Shown piece by piece: positions 29,450 to 38,587 of a DNA stretch of 64,000 nt; positions within the stretch are counted from its first letter, which is position 1, and each line of letters opens with the position of its first letter. Both the position numbers and the translations under genes were made by a program. This stretch comes from Luteimonas marina (GTDB lineage: Bacteria; Pseudomonadota; Gammaproteobacteria; Xanthomonadales; Xanthomonadaceae), in the NCBI RefSeq assembly GCF_007859325.1, contig NZ_VOHK01000003.1:310001-374000 (forward strand). The letters run 5' to 3'. The notes below the pieces were generated by a model. That model did not search any database, was not told the DNA's origin, and saw only the letters and a program-made list of their open reading frames with translations.

Positions 29450-30190
29450 TTGAACCAGCAGGACATCAACCCGGCGGCCCCGGCCCCGGCGGAAGCGATG
29501 CCGGATGCCGGCGGGGACCGCTCCGTGGTCAGCCGGGTGTGGGACGTGTTCCGCCGTGAGCCGATGCTGCTGGTCACCAGCAGCTACGTGTTCGTGTCGG
29601 TGATCGGCCTGTGGGACAGCTACTGGTTCTACCGGCGCTTCGACGTGCAGATCCTGGAATACCTGCAGAGCAGCGATTATTTCGTCGCCGGCCTGCGCCG
29701 GCCCGCCTACCTCATCCTGCTGGCCTGGACCCTGCTGACCTCGGTCCTGGCGCTGTGGCCGGAACGCTGGCGCAGGCGCCATCCCGGGGCGACCGCGCGC
29801 CTGGACGGGCGCTGGTGGTTCCGCGCGCTGATCCCCCGGCGCGGGGACTGGTGGGCCTACTTCGGCCTGCACCCGGAAACGATGGCGACGCTGGCGGCGG
29901 TGGTGATGATGGCGCTGGTGCTGTTCACGCACAGCGGCACACGCGCCGACCGGATCCGTGAGGGCGGAGGGCAGGCGGTATCGGTCAGCGTCATCGATGC
30001 GCGCGGCGAACTGGCCGGCGACTGGCGCGTGCTGGGCACCAGCAGCGCCTTCGTGTTCCTGTGGGACGTGGCGGCGCAGCGCGCCGAACTGGTGCCGACC
30101 GACGCCCTGGCCGGCATCCGTCCGCGGCCGGCCCCGCCCGCGGACGGCGACGCGGGCGCCGCCGCGGCGGGCGGGAACGGCGTGGAATGA
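29450..30190 (+). CDS. Unrecognised membrane protein
   Basis: I do not recognise this 246-aa protein. It has an acidic/proline N-terminus, three hydrophobic segments (about residues 38-58, 80-98 and 140-157) and a C-terminal soluble part of about 85 residues ([37 protein letters not shown]) ending in a Gly/Ala tail. No catalytic motif is visible. The TTG at 29450 is chosen because GCGAGGA lies 5 bases upstream and no ATG is close; the ATG at 29498 is the alternative. The stop overlaps the Bcr/CflA start (ATGA), so the two are coupled. Confidence 0.7.
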   Translation: MNQQDINPAAPAPAEAMPDAGGDRSVVSRVWDVFRREPMLLVTSSYVFVSVIGLWDSYWFYRRFDVQILEYLQSSDYFVAGLRRPAYLILLAWTLLTSVLALWPERWRRRHPGATARLDGRWWFRALIPRRGDWWAYFGLHPETMATLAAVVMMALVLFTHSGTRADRIREGGGQAVSVSVIDARGELAGDWRVLGTSSAFVFLWDVAAQRAELVPTDALAGIRPRPAPPADGDAGAAAAGGNGVE

Positions 30191-31434
30191 CCGCGTCCGC
30201 GCCCAACCTGCGCCGACTGGCACTGCTGCTGGCCGGCCTGGCGATGTTCGGGCCGTTCTCGATCGACACCATCTTCCCGGCGTTCCCGGTGATGGGCGCC
30301 GACCTCGGCGCCGACAAGCTGGCGATGCAGCAGACGATCAGCGTGTACCTGATCGCCTACGCGGTGATGAGCCTGGTGCACGGGCCGCTGTCGGACATCG
30401 TCGGGCGCAAGCGCGTGATCCTCGCGGGGCTGGTGGTGTTCACGCTGGCCTCGGTCGGCTGTGCGCTGGCCACGGACCTCGTCACCCTGCTCGCGTTCCG
30501 CGCGCTGCAGGGTCTGTCGGCGGGCGTCGGCCTGATCGTCGGGCGCGCGGTGATCCGCGACGTGCTGCACGGCGACGACGCGCAGCGCCTGATGAGCCAG
30601 GTGTCGATGATCTTCGGCGCCGCGCCGGCGATCGCGCCCGTGATCGGCGGCTGGCTGCTCGGCTGGGGGCGCTGGCCGCTGATCTTCTGGTTCCTGGTCG
30701 GCTTCTCGGTGCTGTTGCTGCTGGCGACCTGGCGCTGGCTACCGGAGACGCTGCCGCGCGAATCGCGCCTGCCGCCGGCGCCGAAGAAACTGCTGCGCGA
30801 CTATGCGTACATCGCGCTCAATCCGCGCTTCCAGCGGCTCGCCGCCGCGGGCGCGTTCAATTTCGCCGCGCTGTTCCTGTACATCGCCTCCGCGCCGGCG
30901 TTCGTGCTGGACCTGCTGAAGCTGGACGAGCGCCAGTTCGGCTGGTTCTTCATCCCGATGATCAGCGGGATGATGCTCGGCGCATTCGTGTCGGGCCGGG
31001 CCGCGGGGCGGATCAGCGGCAAGCGGCTGGTGAACATCGGCTTCGCCTGCAGCGGCGTGGCGGTGCTGGCGAACATCGCCTACGGCGCGCTCGTCGACCA
31101 GCCGACCGTGCCGTGGGCAGTGCTGCCGATGACGCTCAACGCCTTCGGCATCGCGCTGGTGTTCCCGATCATCACGCTCGCGATCCTCGACATGTACCCG
31201 CGCCAGCGCGGCTCGGCCTCGTCGCTGCAGGCGTTCACCGGGCTGGTGCTCAACGCGGTCGTCGCCGGCGTGCTGTCACCGCTGGCCAGCCACGATCCGA
31301 TGCACCTCGCGCTGCTGGCGGCCGCCTTCGTGCTGACGGGCTGGGTGTTCTGGCGCTGGGAGACCCGGCGCGGGCGGACGCCGCCGGACTGTCCGCAGAC
31401 GCCCGCGGAGCTGGAGCCTACGGGGCAGATGTAG
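30187..31434 (+). CDS. Bcr/CflA family multidrug exporter
   Basis: This 415-aa 12-helix MFS protein has the family hallmark FSIDTIFPAFPVMGADLG in helix 1, the loop GPLSDIVGRKRVILAG between helices 2 and 3, and RALQGLSAGVGLIVGRAVIRD in helix 4. Bcr-type exporters remove bicyclomycin, sulfonamides and dipeptides by proton antiport. Translation is probably coupled to the upstream membrane protein through the 4-base overlap. Confidence 0.92.
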   Translation: MTASAPNLRRLALLLAGLAMFGPFSIDTIFPAFPVMGADLGADKLAMQQTISVYLIAYAVMSLVHGPLSDIVGRKRVILAGLVVFTLASVGCALATDLVTLLAFRALQGLSAGVGLIVGRAVIRDVLHGDDAQRLMSQVSMIFGAAPAIAPVIGGWLLGWGRWPLIFWFLVGFSVLLLLATWRWLPETLPRESRLPPAPKKLLRDYAYIALNPRFQRLAAAGAFNFAALFLYIASAPAFVLDLLKLDERQFGWFFIPMISGMMLGAFVSGRAAGRISGKRLVNIGFACSGVAVLANIAYGALVDQPTVPWAVLPMTLNAFGIALVFPIITLAILDMYPRQRGSASSLQAFTGLVLNAVVAGVLSPLASHDPMHLALLAAAFVLTGWVFWRWETRRGRTPPDCPQTPAELEPTGQM

Positions 31435-31497
31435 CCGGACGGATGCCGTCGGCGTTTGCAGCATCCAGGGCGTTTCCATGTCGAACGCCGACATGAT

Positions 31498-31525
31498 CGT
31501 CATTCCCGCTTTCGCAGGAATGACG
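31498..31525. repeat. Family A inverted repeat (single palindrome)
   Basis: CGTCATTCCCGC-TTTC-GCAGGAATGACG pairs with one mismatch. It lies between the convergent Bcr-type exporter and M28 peptidase genes and may act as a two-way terminator. Confidence 0.8.
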
Positions 31526-31555
31526 GAAAATGTAGATATCCGAGTCGAGAATGCG

Positions 31556-33022
31556 CTAGCGCTCGTCCGATTCCGGGTCGCGTGGGTGCAGGCGCAGCAG
31601 CGGCGCGAGCATCGGGGTCGGCGCTTTCCTTGCCGCTGCGGGCGGCGCCGGTTGAGGGAGCCGGACGGTTGCGGGGCCCGGCGTCGGTACGCCAGCCGCC
31701 GCACCCGGCGCCAGCGGCTGCGAGCCGTTGCGCCGCCGCGGCGCCGCGACGTGGGTCTTGCCGAGTTCGCCGACGAAGGTCAGGCCCAGCTTCGCGAAAT
31801 TGACGCTGACCGCAGCGCGATCGCCCATGTGGGCCAGTGTGTCGGTGGTGGTGTGCAGGCGGGTGAAGAAGGTCGGCTCGGCCATCATCGCCGCCGGATA
31901 ACCGGCGGCCGTCCACGAGGCGTGGTCGGAGCAGGCGTAGCCGCAGGTGTCGGTGCCGCGGCTCAGGCCCAGCGGTGCGAGGTAGGTGTCGAACAGGCGG
32001 GTGACGAAGTCCTGCAGCGTCGGGTTGGAGTTGTCGGTCATCAGCCGCATCGCGTACTGGCTGCCCGCGCCGTAGTTGGTCATGTCCAGCTGCAGCACGC
32101 CGACGACGTCGAGGTTGCGGCTGCGGAACGACTGCGCGATCGCGTTCGAGCCGCGCAGGCCCACTTCCTCGGCCGCATAGCCCATGAACTTGACCGTGCG
32201 CTTCGGCCGCCAGCCGTCGGCGAGCGCGATGCGGATGATCTCGGTGATGGTGGCGATGCCGGAGGCGTCGTCGTCGGCGCCCGGCGCGTTCATCGCGTTG
32301 CCGCTGCCGCTGCTGGAGATCGAATCGAGGTGTCCGCCGACGACCACGATCTCGTCGGGCCACTCGCTGCCCTGCACGGTCAGGATCACCGAGGGCTGTC
32401 CGCCGCAGTTGCCGCAGGCGGTGAACAGCTCCGCGGTCACGTCGCTGCGGCCGTTGGCCAGCGCCAGCCAGGTGTCGCGGATCCACAGCGCGGCGCTGGT
32501 GCCGTGCGTGCTGGCGTAGTAGCGGTTGGGCCAGGCCGTGGACAAATGCTCGATGGTGCCGAGGATGTTGCCCTCGCGCACCTGCGGCAGCCACGGCGCG
32601 ACCGTGGCCGCGTTGTCGATACCGTAGTCAGCCGCCGCCTTCGCCTGCAGGGCTTGCCGCGAACGATCGTTGCGCAGGAAGGCCTCGGCCTCGGCGCGCG
32701 TGGCGAACGCGAAGTAGCCGCCGCAGTGTTGCTCGCGCTCGTGGATGCCGTGGCTGATCTCAGGCAGTTGCCAGGCGCGCGCTTCGGCGACCACCAGGTC
32801 GTTGCCGAGGCGGTCGCGGTGGCTGGACGCCTTGCGGGCCTGGCTGTCGATCCCGCCTTCGTACAGGGTGCGCGAGGTGACGAGGTAGACCTTCGCGAAC
32901 GGATCCTCGCGCAGGGCGGCGACCCGCGGCTGGTACGGCAGCGCCTGTCCGCCTGCCGTCGCGTGACACAGGCAGGCCGCGGACAGCAGGAGCGCCAGGG
33001 GAATCTGCAGCGATCGGGCCAC
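31556..33022 (-). CDS. Exported M28 family aminopeptidase
   Basis: This 488-aa peptidase has a signal peptide (IPLALLLSAACLCHATAGG). The M28 zinc ligands and catalytic residues are visible in VVVGGHLDSIS, APGADDDASGIA, GYAAEEVGLRGS, LQLDMTNYG and CSDHASWTAAG. It should release N-terminal residues from peptides outside the cell or in the periplasm. GTG is used as start with AGGGAAG upstream. Near the C-terminus is PRRRNGSQPLA (residues 428-438), shared with the next gene, followed by an unusual 50-residue Pro/Ala/Arg tail that may be a read-through extension. Confidence 0.9.
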   Translation of the reverse strand: MARSLQIPLALLLSAACLCHATAGGQALPYQPRVAALREDPFAKVYLVTSRTLYEGGIDSQARKASSHRDRLGNDLVVAEARAWQLPEISHGIHEREQHCGGYFAFATRAEAEAFLRNDRSRQALQAKAAADYGIDNAATVAPWLPQVREGNILGTIEHLSTAWPNRYYASTHGTSAALWIRDTWLALANGRSDVTAELFTACGNCGGQPSVILTVQGSEWPDEIVVVGGHLDSISSSGSGNAMNAPGADDDASGIATITEIIRIALADGWRPKRTVKFMGYAAEEVGLRGSNAIAQSFRSRNLDVVGVLQLDMTNYGAGSQYAMRLMTDNSNPTLQDFVTRLFDTYLAPLGLSRGTDTCGYACSDHASWTAAGYPAAMMAEPTFFTRLHTTTDTLAHMGDRAAVSVNFAKLGLTFVGELGKTHVAAPRRRNGSQPLAPGAAAGVPTPGPATVRLPQPAPPAAARKAPTPMLAPLLRLHPRDPESDER

Positions 33023-33115
33023 GATGTCTTCCCTGCGGTACGCCGGTCGGGGCGCGGGCGCCCGGCCGGCCTTCGAGGCGGGCCGCCGCGCCGTTGCGGC
33101 CGGCGCGGCGGTGGA

Positions 33116-34543
33116 TCAGGGTGTCGCCAGCGGGTGCGAGCCGTTGCGGCGTCGCGGCTCCGAGAACACCGGCGCCAGGTACTGCCGGAAGTTCGGGAAA
33201 TCGACGTCGAAGCGCGAGTACCAGTCGATGTTGTCCGTGTTCGACAGCGAGCCGCTGTTCGAACAGGTGGCGTTTCCGCCATACAGCCCGCCGCGCAGGT
33301 AGTAGCCGGATGCGTCCACGGTGAACAGCCCCGAGCCGCTGCTGCCGCCTTCGGTGGTGCCCTCCAGCCAGCCGGCCGCGTGGTTGACGTCGTCGCTGCG
33401 AGCCGGAAGGTGCTGGCCGAACGATACCTTCTTCACGTCGCCGGCGGGGTGGTGGATCGCGGTGACCGCCGTCGACGAGGGCAGCGCGCCCGCGTCCCAG
33501 CCGGCGAAATAGACGCCGGCCGGCGCGCTGTCGCGCAGGCGCAGCAGGGCGCCGTCGGTGTCCTCGTTCGAGTAGAGGTAGTCGGCGCCGCCGCTGAGCA
33601 GCACGTAGTTGCCGACTATGCCGGAACTGCAGGCGGTGGCGTCGTACTTCCAGTAGGTGTTCAGCGTTGATGCGATGACCTGCGAGGGAATGCAGTGGTT
33701 CGCGGTGTGGAACCAGGGGACCTGGCTGCTGTTGTCGGTGTCGTTGAGCAGGGTGCCGGTGCACAGGTAGGTGCCGCCCTCCTTGACGAAGGTCATCCGC
33801 GCCACTGCGGTGCCGGCGTTGGCGAACGACGGTCCCAGCGTGCCGACGCGGCAGGCCACGTCGATGTTGCAGCTTCCGGATTCGCCGATCTTCTCGAGGA
33901 TCTTGAAGTCCTCGAGGGCGTTGGTCATCAGGTGGCTCAGGCGCGGGGCCTGGAGGGTGACGCCGGCGGGCGATGCGCCCGGCGGCAGCCAGAGCTCCAT
34001 GGACTGCTTCTCGCCGTCGGTGCCGGGCGTCCAGAACAATCCGTCGGCGTCGACGAGCGTGCGCAGCTGGGCGCCGCGCAGGGTGGCGACCACGGCGTCC
34101 GGGCGCAGCGAGCCGCCGAAACGCAACTCGGCGGCCGCAGGCAGGCCTTCGATCCGCAGCCCCGCGCGGATGCCGTAGGCCAGCGGCGAGACGAACTCGA
34201 GGCGGGCGAGGTGGCTGCCGTCGGCCTGCGCGATCCAGTGCAGCGCGGGCACGGCGCCGCCGGGGCCTTCCGTCGCCGCGTCGCGGACGATGCCGATCTG
34301 CAGCGGCTTGCCGATGCGGGCTTCGTTGTCCTGCTGCAGCTTGAGGATCCGCCGCGCCGACATCTCGCCGTAGCGCATCCGCGCGATCACGGCGGCGGGA
34401 ACGTCGCCGCCGCGCCAGGTTTCGGCAGATTTCATCGCCGGCGAGCGGCTCGGTTCGCCGGCCACGCGTGGTGCCTGCGCGGCGGCGGTGGCCGTGCCTG
34501 CCAGCAGGCAGCACGCGAGCATGGTCGTGCGAACGATCGGCAT
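33116..34543 (-). CDS. Exported trypsin-like serine peptidase (lysyl-endopeptidase-like)
   Basis: This 475-aa protein has a signal peptide (TTMLACCLLAGTATAAAQA), a long propeptide of about 200 residues, and a chymotrypsin-fold domain. The catalytic triad is readable: His in WFHTANHCI, Asp in SNEDTDGALLRL and Ser in GTTEGGSSGSGLF. Several cysteines suggest disulfides, as in Achromobacter/Lysobacter lysyl endopeptidases. It ends PRRRNGSHPLATP, almost the same as the motif in the neighbouring M28 peptidase. The ATG is preceded by GGGAGGATAG. Confidence 0.88.
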   Translation of the reverse strand: MPIVRTTMLACCLLAGTATAAAQAPRVAGEPSRSPAMKSAETWRGGDVPAAVIARMRYGEMSARRILKLQQDNEARIGKPLQIGIVRDAATEGPGGAVPALHWIAQADGSHLARLEFVSPLAYGIRAGLRIEGLPAAAELRFGGSLRPDAVVATLRGAQLRTLVDADGLFWTPGTDGEKQSMELWLPPGASPAGVTLQAPRLSHLMTNALEDFKILEKIGESGSCNIDVACRVGTLGPSFANAGTAVARMTFVKEGGTYLCTGTLLNDTDNSSQVPWFHTANHCIPSQVIASTLNTYWKYDATACSSGIVGNYVLLSGGADYLYSNEDTDGALLRLRDSAPAGVYFAGWDAGALPSSTAVTAIHHPAGDVKKVSFGQHLPARSDDVNHAAGWLEGTTEGGSSGSGLFTVDASGYYLRGGLYGGNATCSNSGSLSNTDNIDWYSRFDVDFPNFRQYLAPVFSEPRRRNGSHPLATP

Positions 34544-34624
34544 CCCTATCCTCCCTGTCCAGTCCTGTACATCATGGGCGGACGCGCCGGCCCGAGGCCG
34601 CCGCGTCCGCCGGGGTGATGCGCC

Positions 34625-36637
34625 TCAGCCGGCGCTTTCGCCATCCTTCGCCGGCGCCTGCGCGGGCGCCGCCGCCGGCACCTGCCAGCCGCAGGTCTTG
34701 CCCTCGTTCTGTTGCTTGAGCCAGTCCTGCAGCGGCGCGAAGTATTCCAGCACCGCGGAGGCGTCCATCTGCTCGCCGCCGGTGAGTTCCTTCATGGTCT
34801 GCTGCCAGGGCTGGCTGTTGCCCTTGGACAGCATCGCCCAGAACTTCTCGCCGGCGACCTTGTTGCCGGCGAAGGTGCATTCGTACAGCGGGCCCTGGTA
34901 GCCGGCGGCGTCGCACAGCGCCTTGTAGAACTGGAACTGCAGCACGTGCGAGAGGAAGTAGCGCGTGTACGGCGTGTTGCCCGGCACGTGGTACTTCGCG
35001 CCCGGGTCGAAGAACTCCTCGCCGCGCACCGCCACCGGCGCCACGCCCTGGTACCTCGCCTTCAGCTCCCACCAGGCCTTGTTGTAGTTCTCCGGCGTGA
35101 TCGAGCCGTCGAACACGCCCCAGCGCCAGCGGTCGATCATCAGCCCGAACGGCAGGAACGACACCTTCGCCAGCGCCATGCGCATCTGCGAGTTGATCAG
35201 CGCCTCGTGGCTGGGCTGCTGCGCGCCGACCAGGCCGATCGACTGCAGGTACTTGGGCGTCATCGCCAGCACGATGGTGTCGCCGATCGCCTCGTGGAAG
35301 CCGTCGTGCGCGCCGGTCTGGAACAGCGGCGGCAGCTTGTTGTAGGCGAGGTAGTAATAGACGTGGCCGAGCTCGTGGTAGATCGTGGTGAAGTCTTCCT
35401 CGTTGGGCTTGATGCACATCTTGGTGCGCACGTCGCCGTCCATGTTCATGTCCCAGGCGCTGGCGTGGCAGACCACGTCGCGGTCGCGCGGCTTGATGAA
35501 CTGGGTCTTGAGCCAGTAGCTGTCGGGCAGCTTCGGCATGCCGAGCGAGGTGTAGAACTCTTCGGCCTGTCGGGTCATCGCCTTGGCGTCCTCGAGCTGC
35601 GCGTCGCGCGCGACCTCGACCCGGCGGTCGGTGTCGATCAGCGCGTTTTCCTTCGACAGGCGCGCGTTGAGGTCGGACTGGTAGCGACGCTCCAGCGCCG
35701 CGGTGACGTTGAGGTCGCCGCCGGCCTGCTGGTCGCTGTACGGCGCGAGGATGTCCCAGAGGTTGCCCCAGTCCTGCTGCCACATGTTGCCCATCAGGTG
35801 CGCGGGCAGCAGGCCGTCGACCGAGCCCTTGCCCGGATACTGCGCTTCAAGCTTCGTGCGCGCGTAGCAGTGCAGCTGTTCGTACAGCGGCTTGACCTGG
35901 CCCCAGAGGCGGTCGGTTTCCGCCGACAGTTCCGCCGGCGACATGTCGTAGCCGGCGCGCCACATCTCGCCGGCGTCGGCGTAGCCCAGTTCCTTCGCGC
36001 CCTCGTTCACCAGCTCGACGAAGCGCCGGTAGTCCTGGCGCATCGGCTGGGCGATGGTGTGCCAGCCCTGCCAGGCGTCGAGCTGGTCGTTGTAGTCGCG
36101 GTCGCTGCGCAGCACGTCCTCGAGCTCGCCGAGCTGGCGGCAGCTCTTGGCGTCGCCGGCGGTCTTGCAGTACGAGCCGGCGCCGTACATGCCTTCCATC
36201 TTGGTCGCGATGCGGGTCAGTTCGGCCAGCTTGGCCGGATCCTTCGGCGCGGGCATCGCGGTGCCGAGCTTGAGCAGGGTGATCGCGCGCGCGGTCTCGG
36301 GCGACATCTGCTGGCCTTCGAACTTCTTCGACTGCTCGATCCAGTCGTTGAGCGAGGACAGGAATTTCTCGTTGGCCTTCGCGGCCAGCAGCTGGCTGTC
36401 GTCGGTGATGTAGGTGTTGGACAGCCACTGCGCGGCGGTGAGCTCGGGGTACATCGCCTTGAGCTCGGCGTTGACGCGGGCGACGAACGCGTCGGCGGTC
36501 TCGTCCTTCGGGATCGTGGTGCCGGCGGTGGTGCCCGGCGCGGTACCGTCCGGCGCCGGCGTGGGTTCGCGCTTGCAGGCGGACAGGGCGAGGCTCGCGC
36601 CGACGGCGAGGACGAGCAGGGCGTGGCGATGGGTCAC
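34625..36637 (-). CDS. Peptidyl-dipeptidase of family M2 (ACE-like), lipoprotein
   Basis: This 670-aa protein belongs to peptidase family M2, as the angiotensin-converting-enzyme homologue of Xanthomonas does. The zinc site is IYHELGHVYYYLAY (HELGH) with the third ligand in GFHEAIGD. An N-terminal lipobox LALSAC (about residues 15-20) predicts a lipid-anchored periplasmic protein. It should remove dipeptides from peptide C-termini. GTG at 36637, behind CCAGGAACC, gives the correct signal sequence MTHRHALLVLAVGASLAL; the frame extends further only through GC bias. Confidence 0.95.
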   Translation of the reverse strand: MTHRHALLVLAVGASLALSACKREPTPAPDGTAPGTTAGTTIPKDETADAFVARVNAELKAMYPELTAAQWLSNTYITDDSQLLAAKANEKFLSSLNDWIEQSKKFEGQQMSPETARAITLLKLGTAMPAPKDPAKLAELTRIATKMEGMYGAGSYCKTAGDAKSCRQLGELEDVLRSDRDYNDQLDAWQGWHTIAQPMRQDYRRFVELVNEGAKELGYADAGEMWRAGYDMSPAELSAETDRLWGQVKPLYEQLHCYARTKLEAQYPGKGSVDGLLPAHLMGNMWQQDWGNLWDILAPYSDQQAGGDLNVTAALERRYQSDLNARLSKENALIDTDRRVEVARDAQLEDAKAMTRQAEEFYTSLGMPKLPDSYWLKTQFIKPRDRDVVCHASAWDMNMDGDVRTKMCIKPNEEDFTTIYHELGHVYYYLAYNKLPPLFQTGAHDGFHEAIGDTIVLAMTPKYLQSIGLVGAQQPSHEALINSQMRMALAKVSFLPFGLMIDRWRWGVFDGSITPENYNKAWWELKARYQGVAPVAVRGEEFFDPGAKYHVPGNTPYTRYFLSHVLQFQFYKALCDAAGYQGPLYECTFAGNKVAGEKFWAMLSKGNSQPWQQTMKELTGGEQMDASAVLEYFAPLQDWLKQQNEGKTCGWQVPAAAPAQAPAKDGESAG

Positions 36638-36778
36638 GGGCGGTTCCTGGTGATGCGCGGAATGCGGTGGGCGCAGGCTAGATCGCGGCCGGGGGCTCTG
36701 CAAGTGCGGTCGGTCGGGCAGGCACTCTGCCGGGTGCAAAATGCACTCGTGGAAAATACCTGCCGCCATGTCCACCCT

Positions 36779-36848
36779 TGTCATCTCGACCGAAGGGAGA
36801 GATCTCTGCACTCCGGACACGAGATTTCTCCCTCCGGTCGAAATGACA
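36779..36848. repeat. Family B inverted repeat
   Basis: TGTCATCTCGACCGAAGGGA at the left is complementary to TCCCTCCGGTCGAAATGACA at the right with few mismatches; the centre differs from the copy at 17529. It lies between the divergently placed ends of the M2 peptidase leader and the HExxH gene's 3' end. Confidence 0.85.
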
Positions 36849-36889
36849 GGAAACAAGGCAACCGGCGGTAAGGGGAGCAATGTGCGGCG

Positions 36890-37405
36890 TCATGCCCGGC
36901 CGGGCAGCCGCAGGTCACGCCGCGCGTCGACGAAGCCGCGTTCGCGCAGCCATTCCCACGCCGCGTCCGCGTCGCGCTCGAAATAGGCGCGCGCGCTGCC
37001 GAGGCGGAAGGTGTAGCCCCAGGCGTCCATGTCGGCGAGCACGCGGTTACGGCCGACGCCGGGCAGGGCGTCGCCGAGCAGGGCCTGCAGCAGGCAGACC
37101 GCGTCCTCTTCCTCGACCGAATCGGTGGCGTCGGTGTGCACGGCCTGTCGCCTGTCGTCGGGCAGGACGATCAGGTGGCAGGCCTCGTGCAGGAGCGAAT
37201 GCACCGGCGTGTCGCCGCGCGCGTGGACCCGCGTGCCGACGATGCCGGCCTCGGGCTCGCCCCAGTAGCTGCCGGGGATCGGCGTGCCGTCTTCGACGCG
37301 ATGCAGCTGCAGGCCGTACGAGGCCAGCAGCGTGGCGGCATCGTCGAAGGCGATGTCGCGCAGGAGCAGTACGTTGCCGGAAGGGGGCGTGTCTTGCCGG
37401 ATCAT
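36890..37405 (-). CDS. Uncharacterised protein with a HExxH motif
   Basis: This 171-aa protein has a possible zinc-peptidase motif HEACH in HSLLHEACHLIVL (about residues 88-100) and a following acidic stretch (DSVEEEDAVCLLQ) that could supply a third ligand. There is no signal peptide, so it is probably cytoplasmic. I do not recognise the family. ATG 37405 follows the end of a repeat and starts MIRQDTPPSGN; earlier in-frame codons read through the family C repeat and are rejected. It may share the minCDE transcript. Confidence 0.7.
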   Translation of the reverse strand: MIRQDTPPSGNVLLLRDIAFDDAATLLASYGLQLHRVEDGTPIPGSYWGEPEAGIVGTRVHARGDTPVHSLLHEACHLIVLPDDRRQAVHTDATDSVEEEDAVCLLQALLGDALPGVGRNRVLADMDAWGYTFRLGSARAYFERDADAAWEWLRERGFVDARRDLRLPGRA

Positions 37406-37442
37406 GGCGGGAGCCTGGAGTCTGACTTGCGTCGGCGGGTGG

Positions 37443-37481
37443 CCCCCACCCCAACCCTCCCCCGCAGGCGGGGGAGGGAGC
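37443..37481. repeat. Family C repeat (single half) after minE
   Basis: CCCCCACCCCAACCCTCCCC, then a hairpin CCCCCGC-AGGC-GGGGG, and GGGAG. It begins 5 bases beyond the minE stop and precedes the HExxH gene, so it may act as an attenuator or mRNA end. Confidence 0.8.
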
Positions 37482-37485
37482 AGGA

Positions 37486-37749
37486 TCATGCGGTGGCGGG
37501 ACGCCCTTCGGGCAGGGCGACCGAGATGTCGAGCACGTCGTGCTCGCCGTCCTTGACCAGGTCGACCTTGACCGCGTCGACGTCGACGCTGACGTACTTG
37601 CGGATCACTTCCAGCAGTTCGCGCTGCAGCAGCGGCAGATAGTCGGGTGCGCCGCGGCTGGTGCGCTCCTGCGCGACGATGATGCGCAGGCGCTCCTTCG
37701 CGATCGACGCGGTGTTCTTCTTGGTCTTCAGGAAATCGAACAGTCCCAT
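37486..37749 (-). CDS. minE: Cell division topological specificity factor MinE
   Basis: This 87-aa protein opens with an amphipathic membrane-binding start ([11 protein letters not shown]), then the MinD-contact segment ([16 protein letters not shown]) and the dimerising beta region. It stimulates MinD ATPase, driving pole-to-pole oscillation and placing the division septum at midcell. It starts 3 bases after the minD stop and closes the minCDE operon. Confidence 0.97.
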   Translation of the reverse strand: MGLFDFLKTKKNTASIAKERLRIIVAQERTSRGAPDYLPLLQRELLEVIRKYVSVDVDAVKVDLVKDGEHDVLDISVALPEGRPATA

Positions 37750-37752
37750 GCC

Positions 37753-38562
37753 TCAGCTCCCGAAAAGCTTGCTGAAGAAGCCTTTCTTTTCGGCCTGGGT
37801 GAAGCGCATCGGCCGCTCTTCGCCGAGCAGCCGGGCGACGGCGTCGTCGTAGGCCTGGCCGGCGGCGGATTCGCCCGCCAGGATCACCGGCTCGCCCTTG
37901 TTCGAGGCGTCGAGCACGTCGTTGGATTCCGGGATCACGCCCAGGGTCTTGATGCCGAGGACCTCCTCGACGTCGGTGATCGAGAGCATCTCGCCCTTCT
38001 CGACGCGGTCGGGGTTGTAGCGGGTCAGCAGCAGGTGTTCCTGCACGCGCTCGCCGGCCTCGGCCTTGCGCGTCTTCGACGCCAGCAGGCCGAGGATGCG
38101 GTCGGAGTCGCGCACCGACGACACTTCGGGATTCACCACCACCACCGCGCGGTCGGCGAAGTACATCGCCAGGAACGCGCCCTTCTCGATGCCCGCGGGC
38201 GAATCGCAGACGATGTAGTCGAAGCCGTCGTCGGACAGGTCCTTGAGCACCTTCTCCACGCCTTCGCGGGTCAGCGCGTCCTTGTCGCGGGTCTGCGACG
38301 CGGCCAGCACGTACAGGTTCTCGAAGCGCTTGTCCTTGATCAGCGCCTGCCGGAGCGAGGCCTCGCCCTGGACGACGTTGACGAAGTCGTACACCACCCG
38401 GCGCTCGCAGCCCATGATCAGGTCGAGGTTGCGCAGGCCGACGTCGAAGTCGATCACGGCGACCTTCTTGCCGCGGCGCGCGAGTCCGTTGGCGAGGCTG
38501 GCGCTGCTGGTCGTCTTGCCGACGCCGCCCTTGCCCGAGGTGACTACGATGATTTCTGCCAA
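37753..38562 (-). CDS. minD: Septum site-determining ATPase MinD
   Basis: This 269-aa protein has a deviant Walker A SGKGGVGKTTSSASLA (about residues 9-24), IVCDSPAGIE as Walker B, and a C-terminal amphipathic membrane helix (EKKGFFSKLFGS). MinD recruits MinC to the membrane and oscillates with MinE. The start is TTG, with AGGAGACG spaced correctly upstream. The unusual start could limit expression relative to minC and minE. Confidence 0.97.
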   Translation of the reverse strand: MAEIIVVTSGKGGVGKTTSSASLANGLARRGKKVAVIDFDVGLRNLDLIMGCERRVVYDFVNVVQGEASLRQALIKDKRFENLYVLAASQTRDKDALTREGVEKVLKDLSDDGFDYIVCDSPAGIEKGAFLAMYFADRAVVVVNPEVSSVRDSDRILGLLASKTRKAEAGERVQEHLLLTRYNPDRVEKGEMLSITDVEEVLGIKTLGVIPESNDVLDASNKGEPVILAGESAAGQAYDDAVARLLGEERPMRFTQAEKKGFFSKLFGS

Positions 38563-38587
38563 AACACGTCTCCTGTGTGTGTCGCCG

